From Parelaphostrongylus tenuis (Eukaryota; Nematoda; Chromadorea; Rhabditida; Metastrongylidae): a stretch of DNA of 64,000 nucleotides. Where the stretch lies: the NCBI GenBank assembly GCA_019055375.1, contig JAHQIW010006329.1, forward strand, positions 124,001 to 188,000. Direction: 5' to 3'. The notes under the pieces are model-generated. The model was not told the DNA's origin. It saw only the letters and a program-made list of their open reading frames with translations, and did not search any database. Below, piece by piece: positions 44,501 through 53,120 of this stretch (positions are counted from its first letter, which is position 1; the number at the start of each line of letters is the position of its first letter). The translations under genes were made by a program, and so were the position numbers.

Positions 44501-47137
44501 TACTAACTGTTCATTCTTAGATTAGAATTATTTTAGCTTTCAAAGAATCACTAGACATTTGATGTAAAATGGTCTCATTAATATAAAGTACCTCTTACTT
44601 GTGAAGCTACTTTTATAGTTCAGATAGAATCTTTTCAGACTAGAAAATTGTCGAAAGGAGCTCTATCAAATTCACCCGTTCCAGATTCTGACATGTCACC
44701 AATCATGGCTGAATTTGAATTGATTAAAGTAGGGAGCGTTTTATTTGCTTGTTAGCTTGTTTACTAAGTTCAGAAAATGAAGCTTGTAAATTTGTACTTA
44801 CAATGGATGTCGTGTTGAGAATTGGTTTCTAACTGTAATCCTGTCAGAATTCCACGTTATCGGAGTCTGAAAGCTCTGACTCAACGTCATCTTTCGAACC
44901 AATCACTGAGGATTCTTCGGAAATTTTCGCCTCGGCCCTGGTGAAGGAAGTCCTGAGTGTCGAATTCCTTCATGTAAGCATTCATTTCTCAGCGTCATAG
45001 CACTATTGTTGTCTTTGAAACGCTTTATCAGTTGTTCATTTGTCAATATTTTTAGACTCTTCAACAGCCGTTATCTTCTTGGTTGATGCGTGTCATTTCC
45101 AAAGACAAGGTGGTAAGGAAACGTGCTGTTCGCTATGATTTGCTATTACGATTAATTCCCCTGAAGTTTTATTCTTTGATGCGCCAATTGTTTTCAGTCT
45201 ACTGAGGCAGAAATACCGTTGAATTCTGTTGGGAAATCTGCTTGCTCAATGAAGAGACCACACAGTGACATTAACGAGAAGTGAGTTTGTCTCGTATGTC
45301 TGCACTAAATATGCTAATTGTTTTTGTCTTATATGTTATATAAGTGATGTTTCTTCAAGTAAAAACCTTGACATTTCATGTGAACTTTTGACTTTTTTGA
45401 ACACCTTATTGATCCATCTTCATTACTTTTTTGGCTGTGAGGATTCCAGTACTTCTGGCATTCGATTCGTTTTTCGTCTTCTTCTTGAACGTCGTAAAAT
45501 ACTGGTTAAGCGATTCTCTTTGCAATCTCGAGGATAGCCTGGCTTTGGCGTGCTAGAAGGCGTTGTTTTCATCACGGCGTCTTCACATTTCATGTGAACA
45601 AAAGCAAAAAATGTAAAACCGTTGTTACGACAAATTTCTGCGCAGATCCCATGAGTTAGAATAAGTAGGCTCGTACATGTGAAAAACTCTTGCTAAACCA
45701 GGCCAAATTATATACGACGGAGATGTAAGGTATTATCTGAGAAAGCTGCTATCTTATCTTACATTTCATTATCTGTACAACACAATCGTAATCTTTTCTG
45801 AATCCCGCCGTTTAGTCGTTTACCGCTGGACAATGTGAATGGCCGTACGTCCACCTACCTCCATTATCAAAAATAGAAGGAAGGAAAGTAAAATATTTCC
45901 AAGAAGTTTGAGTGATGGATTGTTTTAAGCCTTAAACGAAGTCTGAAATGGCATCTCTAGTGGTAGACGTACGTTGCCTCATCAGCACCACATACCATTC
46001 GATTCACCCCTACTATCATAGGGATTCGACGTCGAAGAAGTATCACTTTACGTCAAGTGAAGTGTTCACTTGATATTGCGTTCTTTCAGAGTAATTGATT
46101 GTCGATTGCATAGCATATGGCTGTTACGGGGCATATGTAACAATGCCTTTCAATCGACTTTTTGAGACTTCGCTCAAGAATTCAATATAGTCTTATAGGC
46201 TGTTGAATGATGTGCAATTTTATATCTTATGGCGGGAGTTAAACCCGCTTTCACCTTCCCTAGAACTCGTGCTAACTGCCGCACCACCAGGTTTCCCGTT
46301 CAGTTTTTCACTCCTTCTGCAGTACAAGGTATTGGAGCTGTTAGCAGTCAACTATCAACAAGTTTGGTCTGGTAAGACAATGCGGTCGTTATCACGCCTC
46401 CGCAAAGGTTGAGCTGCGGGTTCAACTCCCGCCCGATGTTCAAAGTTTTGCATATTACATGACATTTCTTGGGTATGTAGTTGTCACGTCATACTTTTAT
46501 AATATTTTGTTTAAATGAAGAGTCCAATTAGCATAAATTATAGTTCAAAGTGCACTAGTTTATATTGTGAAGTAGGGAATTAATGAAATAAAGAAAATCG
46601 GAAAACATCACACTAAGGCATTATGAGTTCGAAGACGTCATTAACAGTGTGCGAGCGTCGAGCAACGACTATTGGGTGTTAGGATCAGCACGGTCAAAGA
46701 GACCATGCATCGGAGTGAGTTTTGAGTACCACTTGTAATTTTTTTAGTTGTGGATTTCAGAGATCATCCATAACTGATAATTGATTTTTAAGGTAAACTG
46801 CAATAAAGAAGAGCCATCAACAAGTGAGCAAGAATTTGAAGCCCACGTTAGGCTCCAGGTAAATCTTGTGGCCTTTCAAGATCTAAAAACCTTGAGGTTT
46901 TGTGGGCATGTCGGATCAGTGTTTGAGTTTTACTTTCAGGGCAAGTCTTCATTCAACGAAAACGAGTTTCTAGAACAATTAACAAATTTGTTCGTAACTA
47001 CAATGAAATGTGCTCCACATTCGACTATAAAAGAAGACCCAAACAGTAGCGAAATTGATTTGAGCACTGTACTGGGGTGGAAGCGCGTCTTGGAAAAAAT
47101 TGAGCAGTCAGCGTCATTTTGGCTTCGAGATAGATAA
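35539..47137 (+). CDS. ARA70/NCOA4-like coiled-coil protein, 12 exons, 467 aa
   Basis: Exons: 35539-35671 (ATG at 35561), 38823-38970, 39061-39136, 41535-41667, 43091-43309, 44639-44728, 44848-44973, 45056-45112, 45198-45280, 46618-46714, 46793-46858, 46940-47137 (TAA). All borders are GT-AG and every phase matches, giving 1404 coding bases. Residues ~8-90 form a coiled coil (TRKHIRSVMSQQMLLL, AREEELMEELYSIASQ) in the pattern of the ARA70 domain. Residues 112-156 have FEWDAAKLQSTLSSFGTI. A serine-rich acidic stretch (~260-285) precedes Trp-Leu motifs SSWLM, DYWVL and SFWLR, a feature shared with NCOA4. In vertebrates NCOA4 is a ferritin autophagy receptor; that role here is only inference. 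A TRIM-type B-box coiled coil is the main alternative, but no RING or B-box is present. The acceptor CTTCCAG 22 bases before the ATG suits SL trans-splicing. An ATAAA-type signal lies near 47600. Confidence 0.85.
35960..36300. mobile_element. Hammerhead-bearing foldback element, subfamily 1 (copy in tandem with the next)
   Basis: Begins near ATATGCATGATAATCATTTT and runs to TTTCGAGTGTTTTCTTGAGA. It shares its right end with the left end of the following element, so the two are joined head to tail. It carries the motif at 36036-36078. Located in intron 1 of the ARA70-like gene. Confidence 0.7.
36036..36078 (-). ncRNA. Hammerhead-like ribozyme, subfamily 1
   Basis: On the minus strand: GCCCGA, CTGACGA (canonical core), CATC-GCAA-GATC, AAAA (expected GAAA), CATGTAT, A, TCGGGC. 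Stem I is a perfect 6 bp. One core change (G to A in GAAA) and weaker stems II and III suggest loss of activity. Confidence 0.45.
36243..36592. mobile_element. Hammerhead-bearing foldback element, subfamily 1, best copy
   Basis: Terminal inverted repeats of about 65 bp: CGTTTCGAGTGTTTTCTTGA at 36246 mirrors TTAAGAAAACACTTGAAACG at 36568, and similarity continues through CAAATTTCAATATGCC to the GAGCCACGC block. About 350 bp long, with no ORF of note. It holds the intact-core motif at 36350-36392, reading outward on the minus strand. Confidence 0.75.
36350..36392 (-). ncRNA. Candidate type I hammerhead ribozyme, all core residues intact
   Basis: On the minus strand, in order: GCCCGA (stem I 5'), CTGACGA (the invariant CUGANGA), GATG-GCAA-GATC (stem II, three pairs plus a G-G next to the GNRA loop), GAAA (invariant), CAAGTGT completing a three-pair stem III with U before the cleavage position, A at the cleavage position, then TCGGGC pairing perfectly with GCCCGA. 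Predicted cleavage is on the 3' side of the A in GTGTA. The short stem III resembles the minimal hammerheads reported for animal retroelements, which may act as dimers. Activity is inference. Confidence 0.6.
36585..37270. mobile_element. Long-TIR non-autonomous DNA transposon (family R1)
   Basis: Left end ATGTTAGTAATCATTCCAAT, right end TTCGAATGATTACTAACACT, inverted, with the CTTTTTATAACGTTGTAAAC and TTTTGAAAAACCGGCC blocks. Abuts the hammerhead element in intron 1 of the ARA70-like gene. Confidence 0.6.
37706..38010 (-). repeat. SINE family S1 with target-site duplication
   Basis: A minus-strand full copy: the tail (AAAGGATAAAGGATAAAG) is on the left and the head (TGGCGCAGTGGTAAGAG read on the minus strand) on the right. 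It is flanked by AAAATTCAGT (37696-37705) and AAAATTCAAT (38011-38020), a 9/10 target duplication. It therefore inserted into a pre-existing hammerhead element. Confidence 0.8.
38080..38122 (-). ncRNA. Hammerhead-like ribozyme, subfamily 1b
   Basis: On the minus strand: GCCCGA, CTGATGA, GGCT-TCAA-GGCC (four stem II pairs including one G-U), GAAA, CACGTGT, G, TCGACC. The core is intact, but the cleavage position is G (not permitted) and stem I is reduced to three pairs nearest the core. Stem II bases differ from the 17 and 36 kb copies yet still pair. Confidence 0.45.
38433..38475 (+). ncRNA. Hammerhead-like ribozyme, subfamily 1b, opposing copy
   Basis: TCCCTA, CTGACGA (canonical), GGCT-CCAA-AGCC (perfect 4-bp stem II), GAAG (GAA kept; last base can wobble-pair), CACGTGT, A at the cleavage position, TCGGGC. 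Stem I has four pairs and two mismatches. It is the opposite-end partner of 38080-38122 and is on the plus strand of the host gene's intron. Confidence 0.45.
39275..39535 (-). repeat. tRNA-Leu-like SINE, family C
   Basis: Body GAAGATAGCCTGGCTGAGG and tRNA-like head read on the minus strand (GGGCCCGGCGGCTGAACGG). Within intron 3 of the ARA70-like gene. Confidence 0.5.
39740..40060. repeat. Family R1 fragment
   Basis: Carries TGCTATAGAATGATTATCAA, CTGCTAGCCAG and the R1 end block near AAGCTTTCAAATAATTACTA. Only the right half is present. Confidence 0.4.
40240..40475 (+). repeat. SINE family S1 copy
   Basis: Blocks CCCTCCGGTGTCGGGTATTGG and CATGGCGCATCCCTCAAGAA, then TTGTTCAACTCCGA. Diverged head. 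Within intron 3 of the ARA70-like gene. Confidence 0.55.
40836..40973. mobile_element. Small MITE with double inverted repeats
   Basis: CTCTAACTGGCAAC at the left end mirrors GTTGCCAGTTAGAG at the right end. A second inverted pair, GCATCTCTAAC and GTTAGAGATGC, lies inside. About 138 bp, non-coding. Confidence 0.6.
41175..41480. mobile_element. Inverted pair of tRNA-like modules (S2 foldback)
   Basis: The minus module at 41175-41290 (AGTAGTGTAAAGGATAGAGC and CAGGTTCTGGTCC on the minus strand) faces the plus module at 41370-41475 (GGCTAGGGTGTAATGTGTGTT, GGAATCCCGC, TTTTGCACATCACTC). Both outer ends are the GTGATGTGCAAAA motif inverted. It ends about 55 bp before exon 4 of the ARA70-like gene. 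Confidence 0.6.
42055..42430. repeat. S2 module followed by family C SINE
   Basis: 42055-42155 is a plus-strand S2 module (GTAGTAGCGGTCAGCACG to GTTTTGCATATCACTTAATA). 42200-42425 is a minus-strand family C copy with head GGAGCCGTGGTCGGATGG on the minus strand. Intron 4 of the ARA70-like gene. Confidence 0.5.
42727..43005 (+). repeat. SINE family S1 copy
   Basis: Head GCGCGTGGCATAGTGGTC, B-box-like GGTTGGATCCC, body to GGGATTGATCAACACCGAGAG. Ends about 85 bp upstream of exon 5 of the ARA70-like gene. Confidence 0.7.
43460..44020. mobile_element. Long-TIR non-autonomous DNA transposon (family R1)
   Basis: Left end TTATTTGACCTCATTTGCTG with GGGGTATTAGTAATCATCTC, inverted at the right end (CAAATGATTACTAGCACTCC, then AATGAGGCCGAATTTTCAT). 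Intron 5 of the ARA70-like gene. Confidence 0.6.
45425..45580 (-). repeat. tRNA-Leu-like SINE family C, 3' part
   Basis: Shares AACGTCGTAAAATACTGGTT and TTGCAATCTCGAGGATAGCC with the 9.99 kb copy. The tRNA-like head is missing. Intron 9 of the ARA70-like gene. Confidence 0.5.
45960..45991 (-). ncRNA. Hammerhead-like ribozyme relic, subfamily 2 (internal deletion)
   Basis: On the minus strand: GTGGTG, CTGATGA, GGC, then a deletion of the rest of stem II and GA, then AACGTACGT, C at the cleavage position, TACCAC. Stem I (GTGGTG with TACCAC) pairs over 6 bp with one G-U, using bases different from the other copies. The 3' side shows a GT-C cleavage triplet. Confidence 0.3.
46203..46480. mobile_element. 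Inverted pair of tRNA-like modules (S2 foldback)
   Basis: The minus module at 46205-46300 (GCGGGTTTAACTCCCGCC on the minus strand) faces the plus module at 46378-46470 (GGGTTCAACTCCCGCC, then GTTTTGCATATTAC). About 140 bp before exon 10 of the ARA70-like gene. Confidence 0.6.
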
Positions 47138-47139
47138 CC

Positions 47140-49555
47140 ATGTTAGCAGTTGATTTGCAGTGTGCGTCTGCTGAGTTACATTAGTGCCTGTCTGATTTTA
47201 GAACTTCATTCTTATCATGTAGAATTTGAAATTTCAACATATGGGGATCGAGACTTCTCAGGACCATGAATGAATTATAGCGATATCTTCATTAGGGGGC
47301 CAGACTCTCATGATTTATCTGCAAAGGGCTTCATTACTTATTAAAGGTAGTAAGATTCAATGCTCTTCGTTATGATCTAACCATGTTTCCTACCAGACAT
47401 GACCTTACAAGTAAAACTCATGGATTCCCGTATGTGGACTTGTTTACCCCAATTTTCCTGCAAGTTATCTCTTCACTAGAAGTTTTGAATGTATTGATAA
47501 TCTACTTACTCCCCTACACTTATAAACCACTGTTTTTAGTGTTTATTCAACTATATAGTGTATCATGCAATATTTTGTGATTACATTTCAGTTGGAATGA
47601 ATAAATGGGTTTGCCCTAGATATAGCCGATGACAGCTTGATTCTACAAAATATTCTGATATGGGCTATTTCGACGTCTGATATAAAGGATTTCAACTAAG
47701 TCGTCGCATGTGACCACAAAAAATAAGGTTAACGTCGCGTTCCACTAGCATGTTTCTAGACCTCGCTATCAACATTCAATATAGTTTGTGAGCTATTTAG
47801 AGCCTTGTCCTTGTTGGTACGTGAATGACTTACTTGCGTTTCGACGGTATCACCCACATAAGCAGACTGGAACTACTTGTAAAATGTACTTGTAAAATGG
47901 CGGTGCTCAATTTGTACGCCAGGTGCATGAGATCACGGCACATGATATGCAGCGAACGAAATGTATTTGCAGCTGGGAGGAGTTTTCTTGGCGGGACTTG
48001 TAAGATACGCAATATATCCGATTATATTCCTGGTCGTGTACACATTCCATGGAATCATCAAGTAGCTCTAACCTCTAGAATAGATTGGACATCTTTCTAC
48101 TTGTTGACAATGGTCTCAATACGAACCACCGGTAGGAGGACTAGGAGTGGTTTTCCTTATGCATTCGGCATTTTTTTCTGATCGGGAACCCAATTTTTAC
48201 GTAAAGAAGAGTTCTAGAAAATATCAGTATTCAGTTATTTTCGTCACAACTTCCTTTAAACTCTGGATATCGTTTTGATGAAGCTATTAGAAAATTGAGC
48301 GCGGCATCAGTTCGCCACTTTGGATTAAAATTTCCCTCCCAAATGCTAAACCACGAAATCAGCATTTTTGTTTTAACCCTTGCAACTAAACCTGTTCACT
48401 TATCGGAACAACACTGAAGGTTTTCAATTTGAATCTTGATAACCGAGATATAGAATATTCATTTTTGTATTCGCACACTATGCCACTGCGGATTATCGTT
48501 CGTGGCCCTTCATCACAGTTTTCGACTAAGACGACATTGAATGTCCGTTTTTCAGAATTTGCTTTTGCTTCAATTGCCCTTGTTTTCTGTGAATTTTGGG
48601 GCTATCTATCACCTTGCGACTTGTTACCTTAGAACATTTGAGTATCTGGTAGTAATTTGCCTCTATCCATTCACAACAAGCCAATTATAGTGTGGCTGAC
48701 CAAAATCTGAATCGCGACTTTGGCGCGGAATCGAAATGCGCATTGGAAATAGTGTTCACTGAGCAGTCTTTCAACAGTGAAGCTGCCGTGAAGAGATTTC
48801 TTGAAGTTCGCGTTTTTTCTGTCCTGTTCAGGAAATTGGCAGGGGCTCGAAAACGAGCCAGATCGGACAGCACAGGTAAGAGAGAAATTGGCCCGCAACG
48901 CTTCTAGAAATCGAGTGACTGCTAGTGTAAAGGAAGGGAACCACAGTATATCGAAATTGCCAACATGTTTCTAAATATTTGTGTTTTGACTGACTTGATT
49001 AACAGATGTATTTTTTAGCAGTTATATTTTCCAAGAACCGTTTAGAAAATTGTTGTAAGATTTGGGACCAGGCTTAGGCTACGTCATCTCTGCAGTCCTA
49101 CTTGGTAGTTACTGGTCAGAAACTATTGATCAGGGCAATAACAGTACACTCACTGCTTAATGTGACTGAAAATCAACATTGAGAATACCCACAATCTGAG
49201 TAGTCTAATCCGCAGATTTGAATTGTCTGAGTTTGTTCATCGCCATATACCGCGAGCACATCGAAATGTGTTGGAAGTCTACGTATCCGCAACGTTTCAC
49301 ATGGAATTCATTTTATCGTTTTCTTGAATAGATGATGTTTTTTTTTTACGTAATCTGATGACATATTTTAAGGGGCCACTATACTTCTAGCTTTCGATCT
49401 CGTCGCAGTCATTGTGATTAATGATCTTCTTTAATTCGAAGAATAGTTACTGCTGTTCTTATTTTAAATTAGGTACAAACTTTGAATTTTCAACTGGTGC
49501 CAAGGAAGTTTCTCTACAACCTAGTACAATTAGCTAGCTCATCCACTGTCTTCAC
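47140..49555. other. Region downstream of the ARA70-like gene, no gene called
   Basis: Contains the likely 3'UTR. Open frames at 47825-48181 and 48692-48907 (plus) and 48898-48671 (minus) lack family motifs, and no exon chain could be built. The segment near 47.72-47.86 kb may be a decayed piece of the hammerhead element family (TTCAATATAGTTTGTGAGC). Confidence 0.35.
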
Positions 49556-49559
49556 GTTA

Positions 49560-50645
49560 GCGCGAATAAAATCGAGAATTCGAAAATCACTAAATGACTT
49601 ATGCCTCCACAGACAATCGAGCTGATGCGTCAGCTTGGAATAGCACAAGTAGCGGGCAGACGATAACTCTCGTGTGAGCTTGCCAAACATTACAGAGAAG
49701 CGATAAAAGATTATTAAAAAAGTGCATTAATGACGAAGGTGCAGAAGCTGGGAAAACCAATCGCACATCTCAGCGAAGTTTCGGTGATTACAATACCGAG
49801 ATGATTGCACTTTGATGATCCGATGGAACAGTTACAGGTTCGAGATATCGATGGAGAAACCATCCACGTTCACCACTCAAATCTCTTTATAGCCACTATA
49901 GCTATGTCCTCTTATCGTCAATGAAAACGAGAATAGATTTGTTATCCCGCGGGATTTTCCTTTCAATATGTAAAGTGTTATTTTGCCGGTGAAATTTCAA
50001 ACAGCTTCTGCTCAAGACACGATAAGACCGGAATATCTGCAGAAACTGTAGCCAGTTGTTGTCAGCACACTGGCTCTGGCTTCGTTTCTCACCTATAAAA
50101 GTGAAAAGTTCCTAGCCTATGGAAATCTAGTGTGACCGATCGCGTTGTTGTTCAAAAGGGAGAATTTTCACGTCTATAATCTTCATTGGAGTACTGCTAA
50201 ATAGAGTTGACAGAGCATTTTGAAGGACAGTCGTGCGAACAAGCAACACTATAAAAAGGATTCAGTAATATAAACCACACCCTCACGATAACAAGAATCA
50301 ATAATATTTAGAAAGAGACAAGAGACCACTCTGTCTCATTTTCATCGATTGGAAAAGGAGCATTGAATCAATTGAAATAGAAATAGTCATGGAAGCTCGA
50401 GATATCAAAAGCGTCCCTACTCACTGTACAACGATTCATCGTGAGCTATAGTGAGATTTTTCTACCAAAATATTGTCATTCTGGAACGGTATTACTATCA
50501 ACGTAAGAAAAGGAGTTCGACAAGGCAATACAATCTATCCACATCTATCCACCACTACCCTCCAAAGCGTTGCGCGTACATTAGCATGGCAACCATAGGA
50601 GCGAAAATCAGCAGTTGACATTTACACCATCTTTGCTTTGCTGAT
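49560..50645 (+). pseudogene. RTE-clade LINE, decayed linker and reverse transcriptase
   Basis: With many stops and frameshifts, translation follows the RTE order: IELMRQLGIAQVAGRR, ELAKHYREAIKDY, then a LCLIFIDWKRSIES block at the RT position that usually carries the first catalytic Asp, GVRQGNTIYPHL, and HLHHLCFADVIVP where the FADD motif normally lies (second Asp replaced by Val). It ends near 50645. Long dead; plus orientation. Confidence 0.7.
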
Positions 50646-50699
50646 GTCATTGTTCCATAAATCAGACAGATTGAGTGCTGTTCAATTTCGACAACGCCT

Positions 50700-53120
50700 G
50701 TGGAAAGATCGGACTTAATGAACCTAAGGGATAACGTGTACCAGCTAAGGTACACGATTGTTTGGAGGCCTTTCTCGCTGCATAAAAGCTTTCTCTCAGA
50801 CATTTGACAATCATTCAAAAGCTTAAATTTTTGCAATTTCAACGATATGTTGAATTTCTAGGAAAACCTTTTTAATACGGTGCAACAGTGAAAGAAAATC
50901 GAATTTAACACTCAATTTTCTTCATTTGCTCGGCTGGAGCTTCGATATGGTTCTTCATCAAAGTTTCATTAAATACTAGATTTTCCAGATCTCGAAGAAT
51001 TTGATAATGTAAACGGTTTTTTGGAAGCTTATCACAGAACGCTGTAAGAGCGAAAAGAAGATCACATTTCACGCCTAATATGCTACCCCACCGCTTGGAC
51101 GTCATAGGTAGTTTATTGGTAATTTTAGGTGAAGTATATAAGTCACAGGTGTCTTATCGTTACTAAATGACGGAATATCACTAATGAATCTCTTATAAAA
51201 GTTCTTTGATATAAAGAGGAATTTCTCCTCTTGAAATTCTTCATTTTTCAGCGGTAATACCACGTCTTTGGAAAAAATAGACAAACTTTCAAATGCTCTT
51301 GTGCATTTGTATCGCCTGTCTTGCAAGAACGTAGCTTGAAAGCATATCTTTTACAACTAACGATTTCTAATAAAGGTCTACTTCTAACATGTAGCTCAAG
51401 TAAGTGTAAGAAGAGCGCGCGTTCATCATTGCGTGTAACACGCTACTTCCTACATCAGCACTCATATTCAGAAAAAGTATTGTTTTACTCTTTCTAGACA
51501 TTTTAGCAGTTATTCGATAACTCAAATCTCAAAAAATTGGAAGGTGTATCTTATTTTTCTAATGTCTAAATATTACGATGTAGCAGTGAAAAAGAATGTT
51601 ATTTGGCACCCAAGTATCTTTGATGAACGAAGCTTTTCTTTAAAAAAACAGCACCTCTTCGATAACACAAATCTCGGCAAATTTGATAGTGGTCCTGGTT
51701 TCCCAATAAATCTCTTTATTGCGCTGCAACACTGAAATTGAGATTGCATTTCGCGCATTTTGCGGCGAGCATGTCTTCCTCGGGTAGGTCGATGTATGTT
51801 GCAACATTAGCATCAATCCGTCGCCGTTCAATAACTAATCGATTGCTCAATCATCGGGGATTTCAACGATGTGCTTGTCTTTGAGAAAAATTTTCTTTGG
51901 GAGCTGTAACAACGAGAATAAAACTGTTTGCACATCTGAGTATTATTCTCTATACACGGCTTTTCTCTTAGGCTTTCACGTCCATGCGAAAGTGCAAATC
52001 TTAAAATTTCGAGGATATGCTTAGTTTTTGAGAGACTTCTTAGTTCTTCGTCACAGCTAAGAGAATATAGAGCTTTACACTCGACGCGCACCAAACGCCA
52101 CTTACAAATTGCGCTGCGCGATCGGCACGGCGCCGAGTGCGAAACTCTATAGTCTTTTAGCTGTAACAATACATCAAAACCTCCTCAAAAACCAAGCTTA
52201 TCATAGAGATCGTTGAGACTTGTGCTATCGAATGGTTATTGGAAATCTAAATGAAAACCTCTGTCCAAAGATGGATGCATGAGTGTGACAGAAAAATTGC
52301 TACTTATATATTAAGCGGCGATAAATTTTTAAACTAATCTCAATCGCTGAACAGGAAATTTTCAAAAGAGTGTTGTGGTCAACGAGAGTTTAAATATCTG
52401 CCTGCAACTATAAGTCATCTGCTTTTTGAAACACCCTTTTAAAACGCTGTAGTATCCAGATGAAAATTTAGTTTTCACTAGCATTTCGCCCCTATTTTCA
52501 CCACGCGTATAATGGAAGTATGAAAAGCATGCCAACGTGTACAAGTTTTTCGCTGTGTCAAAATCACGCGTTTTTCATCTGAAGTTTCTGTCGATGCGGC
52601 AAAAAATTTCTAATAAGATAACAATAGTTGCCGCCTTGTCAACGCATAATGCGGTAGACCACTGTCGAGTTAGATCGGGCGATTATCTTACTAACAAGTC
52701 GTTGCTGTGTGACTTGCCTTCACATTTTACTCAGCTATGAACCTTTTCGGCGATTTTGCTTACCGGCCAACTCACAGAGCGGGGAACGGGGCCGGAGCAG
52801 AATGATCAATCGCGTTTTAAATATTGTTTTCAGTTTGGGGTATTTCATCACATTGACAGCACCTTCAGATAAAATGTAAATTCTGATGGTATGGAGGATA
52901 GTCTACACGCTGAGATGCTTTTGGTGGTTCCAGCGATTTAGACGCATAATAAAAATAAAGGCGAAAGGCGGATGAGAAACGAAATCTTATTCTGGATCTT
53001 GAGTTATATGAGTTATATAAAAAGGTGATTTGAAAGAAACCGGCAATGCATAGTTGTAGCCAAAAATTTGAGCTTTCTAATGATTCCTAAACCATGAAGA
53101 AATCCTGACCAGTGAAGAAA
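50700..53120. repeat. Cluster of R1-family relics
   Basis: 50720-51100 and 51480-52200 are diverged R1-like pieces (CGATAACTCAAATCTC, TGCTATCGAATGGTTATTGG). 52320-53115 is a fuller copy with left end CGCTGAACAGGAAATTTTCA and right end TTTCTAATGATTCCTAAACC in inverted relation. The open frames inside are not supported as genes. Confidence 0.45.
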
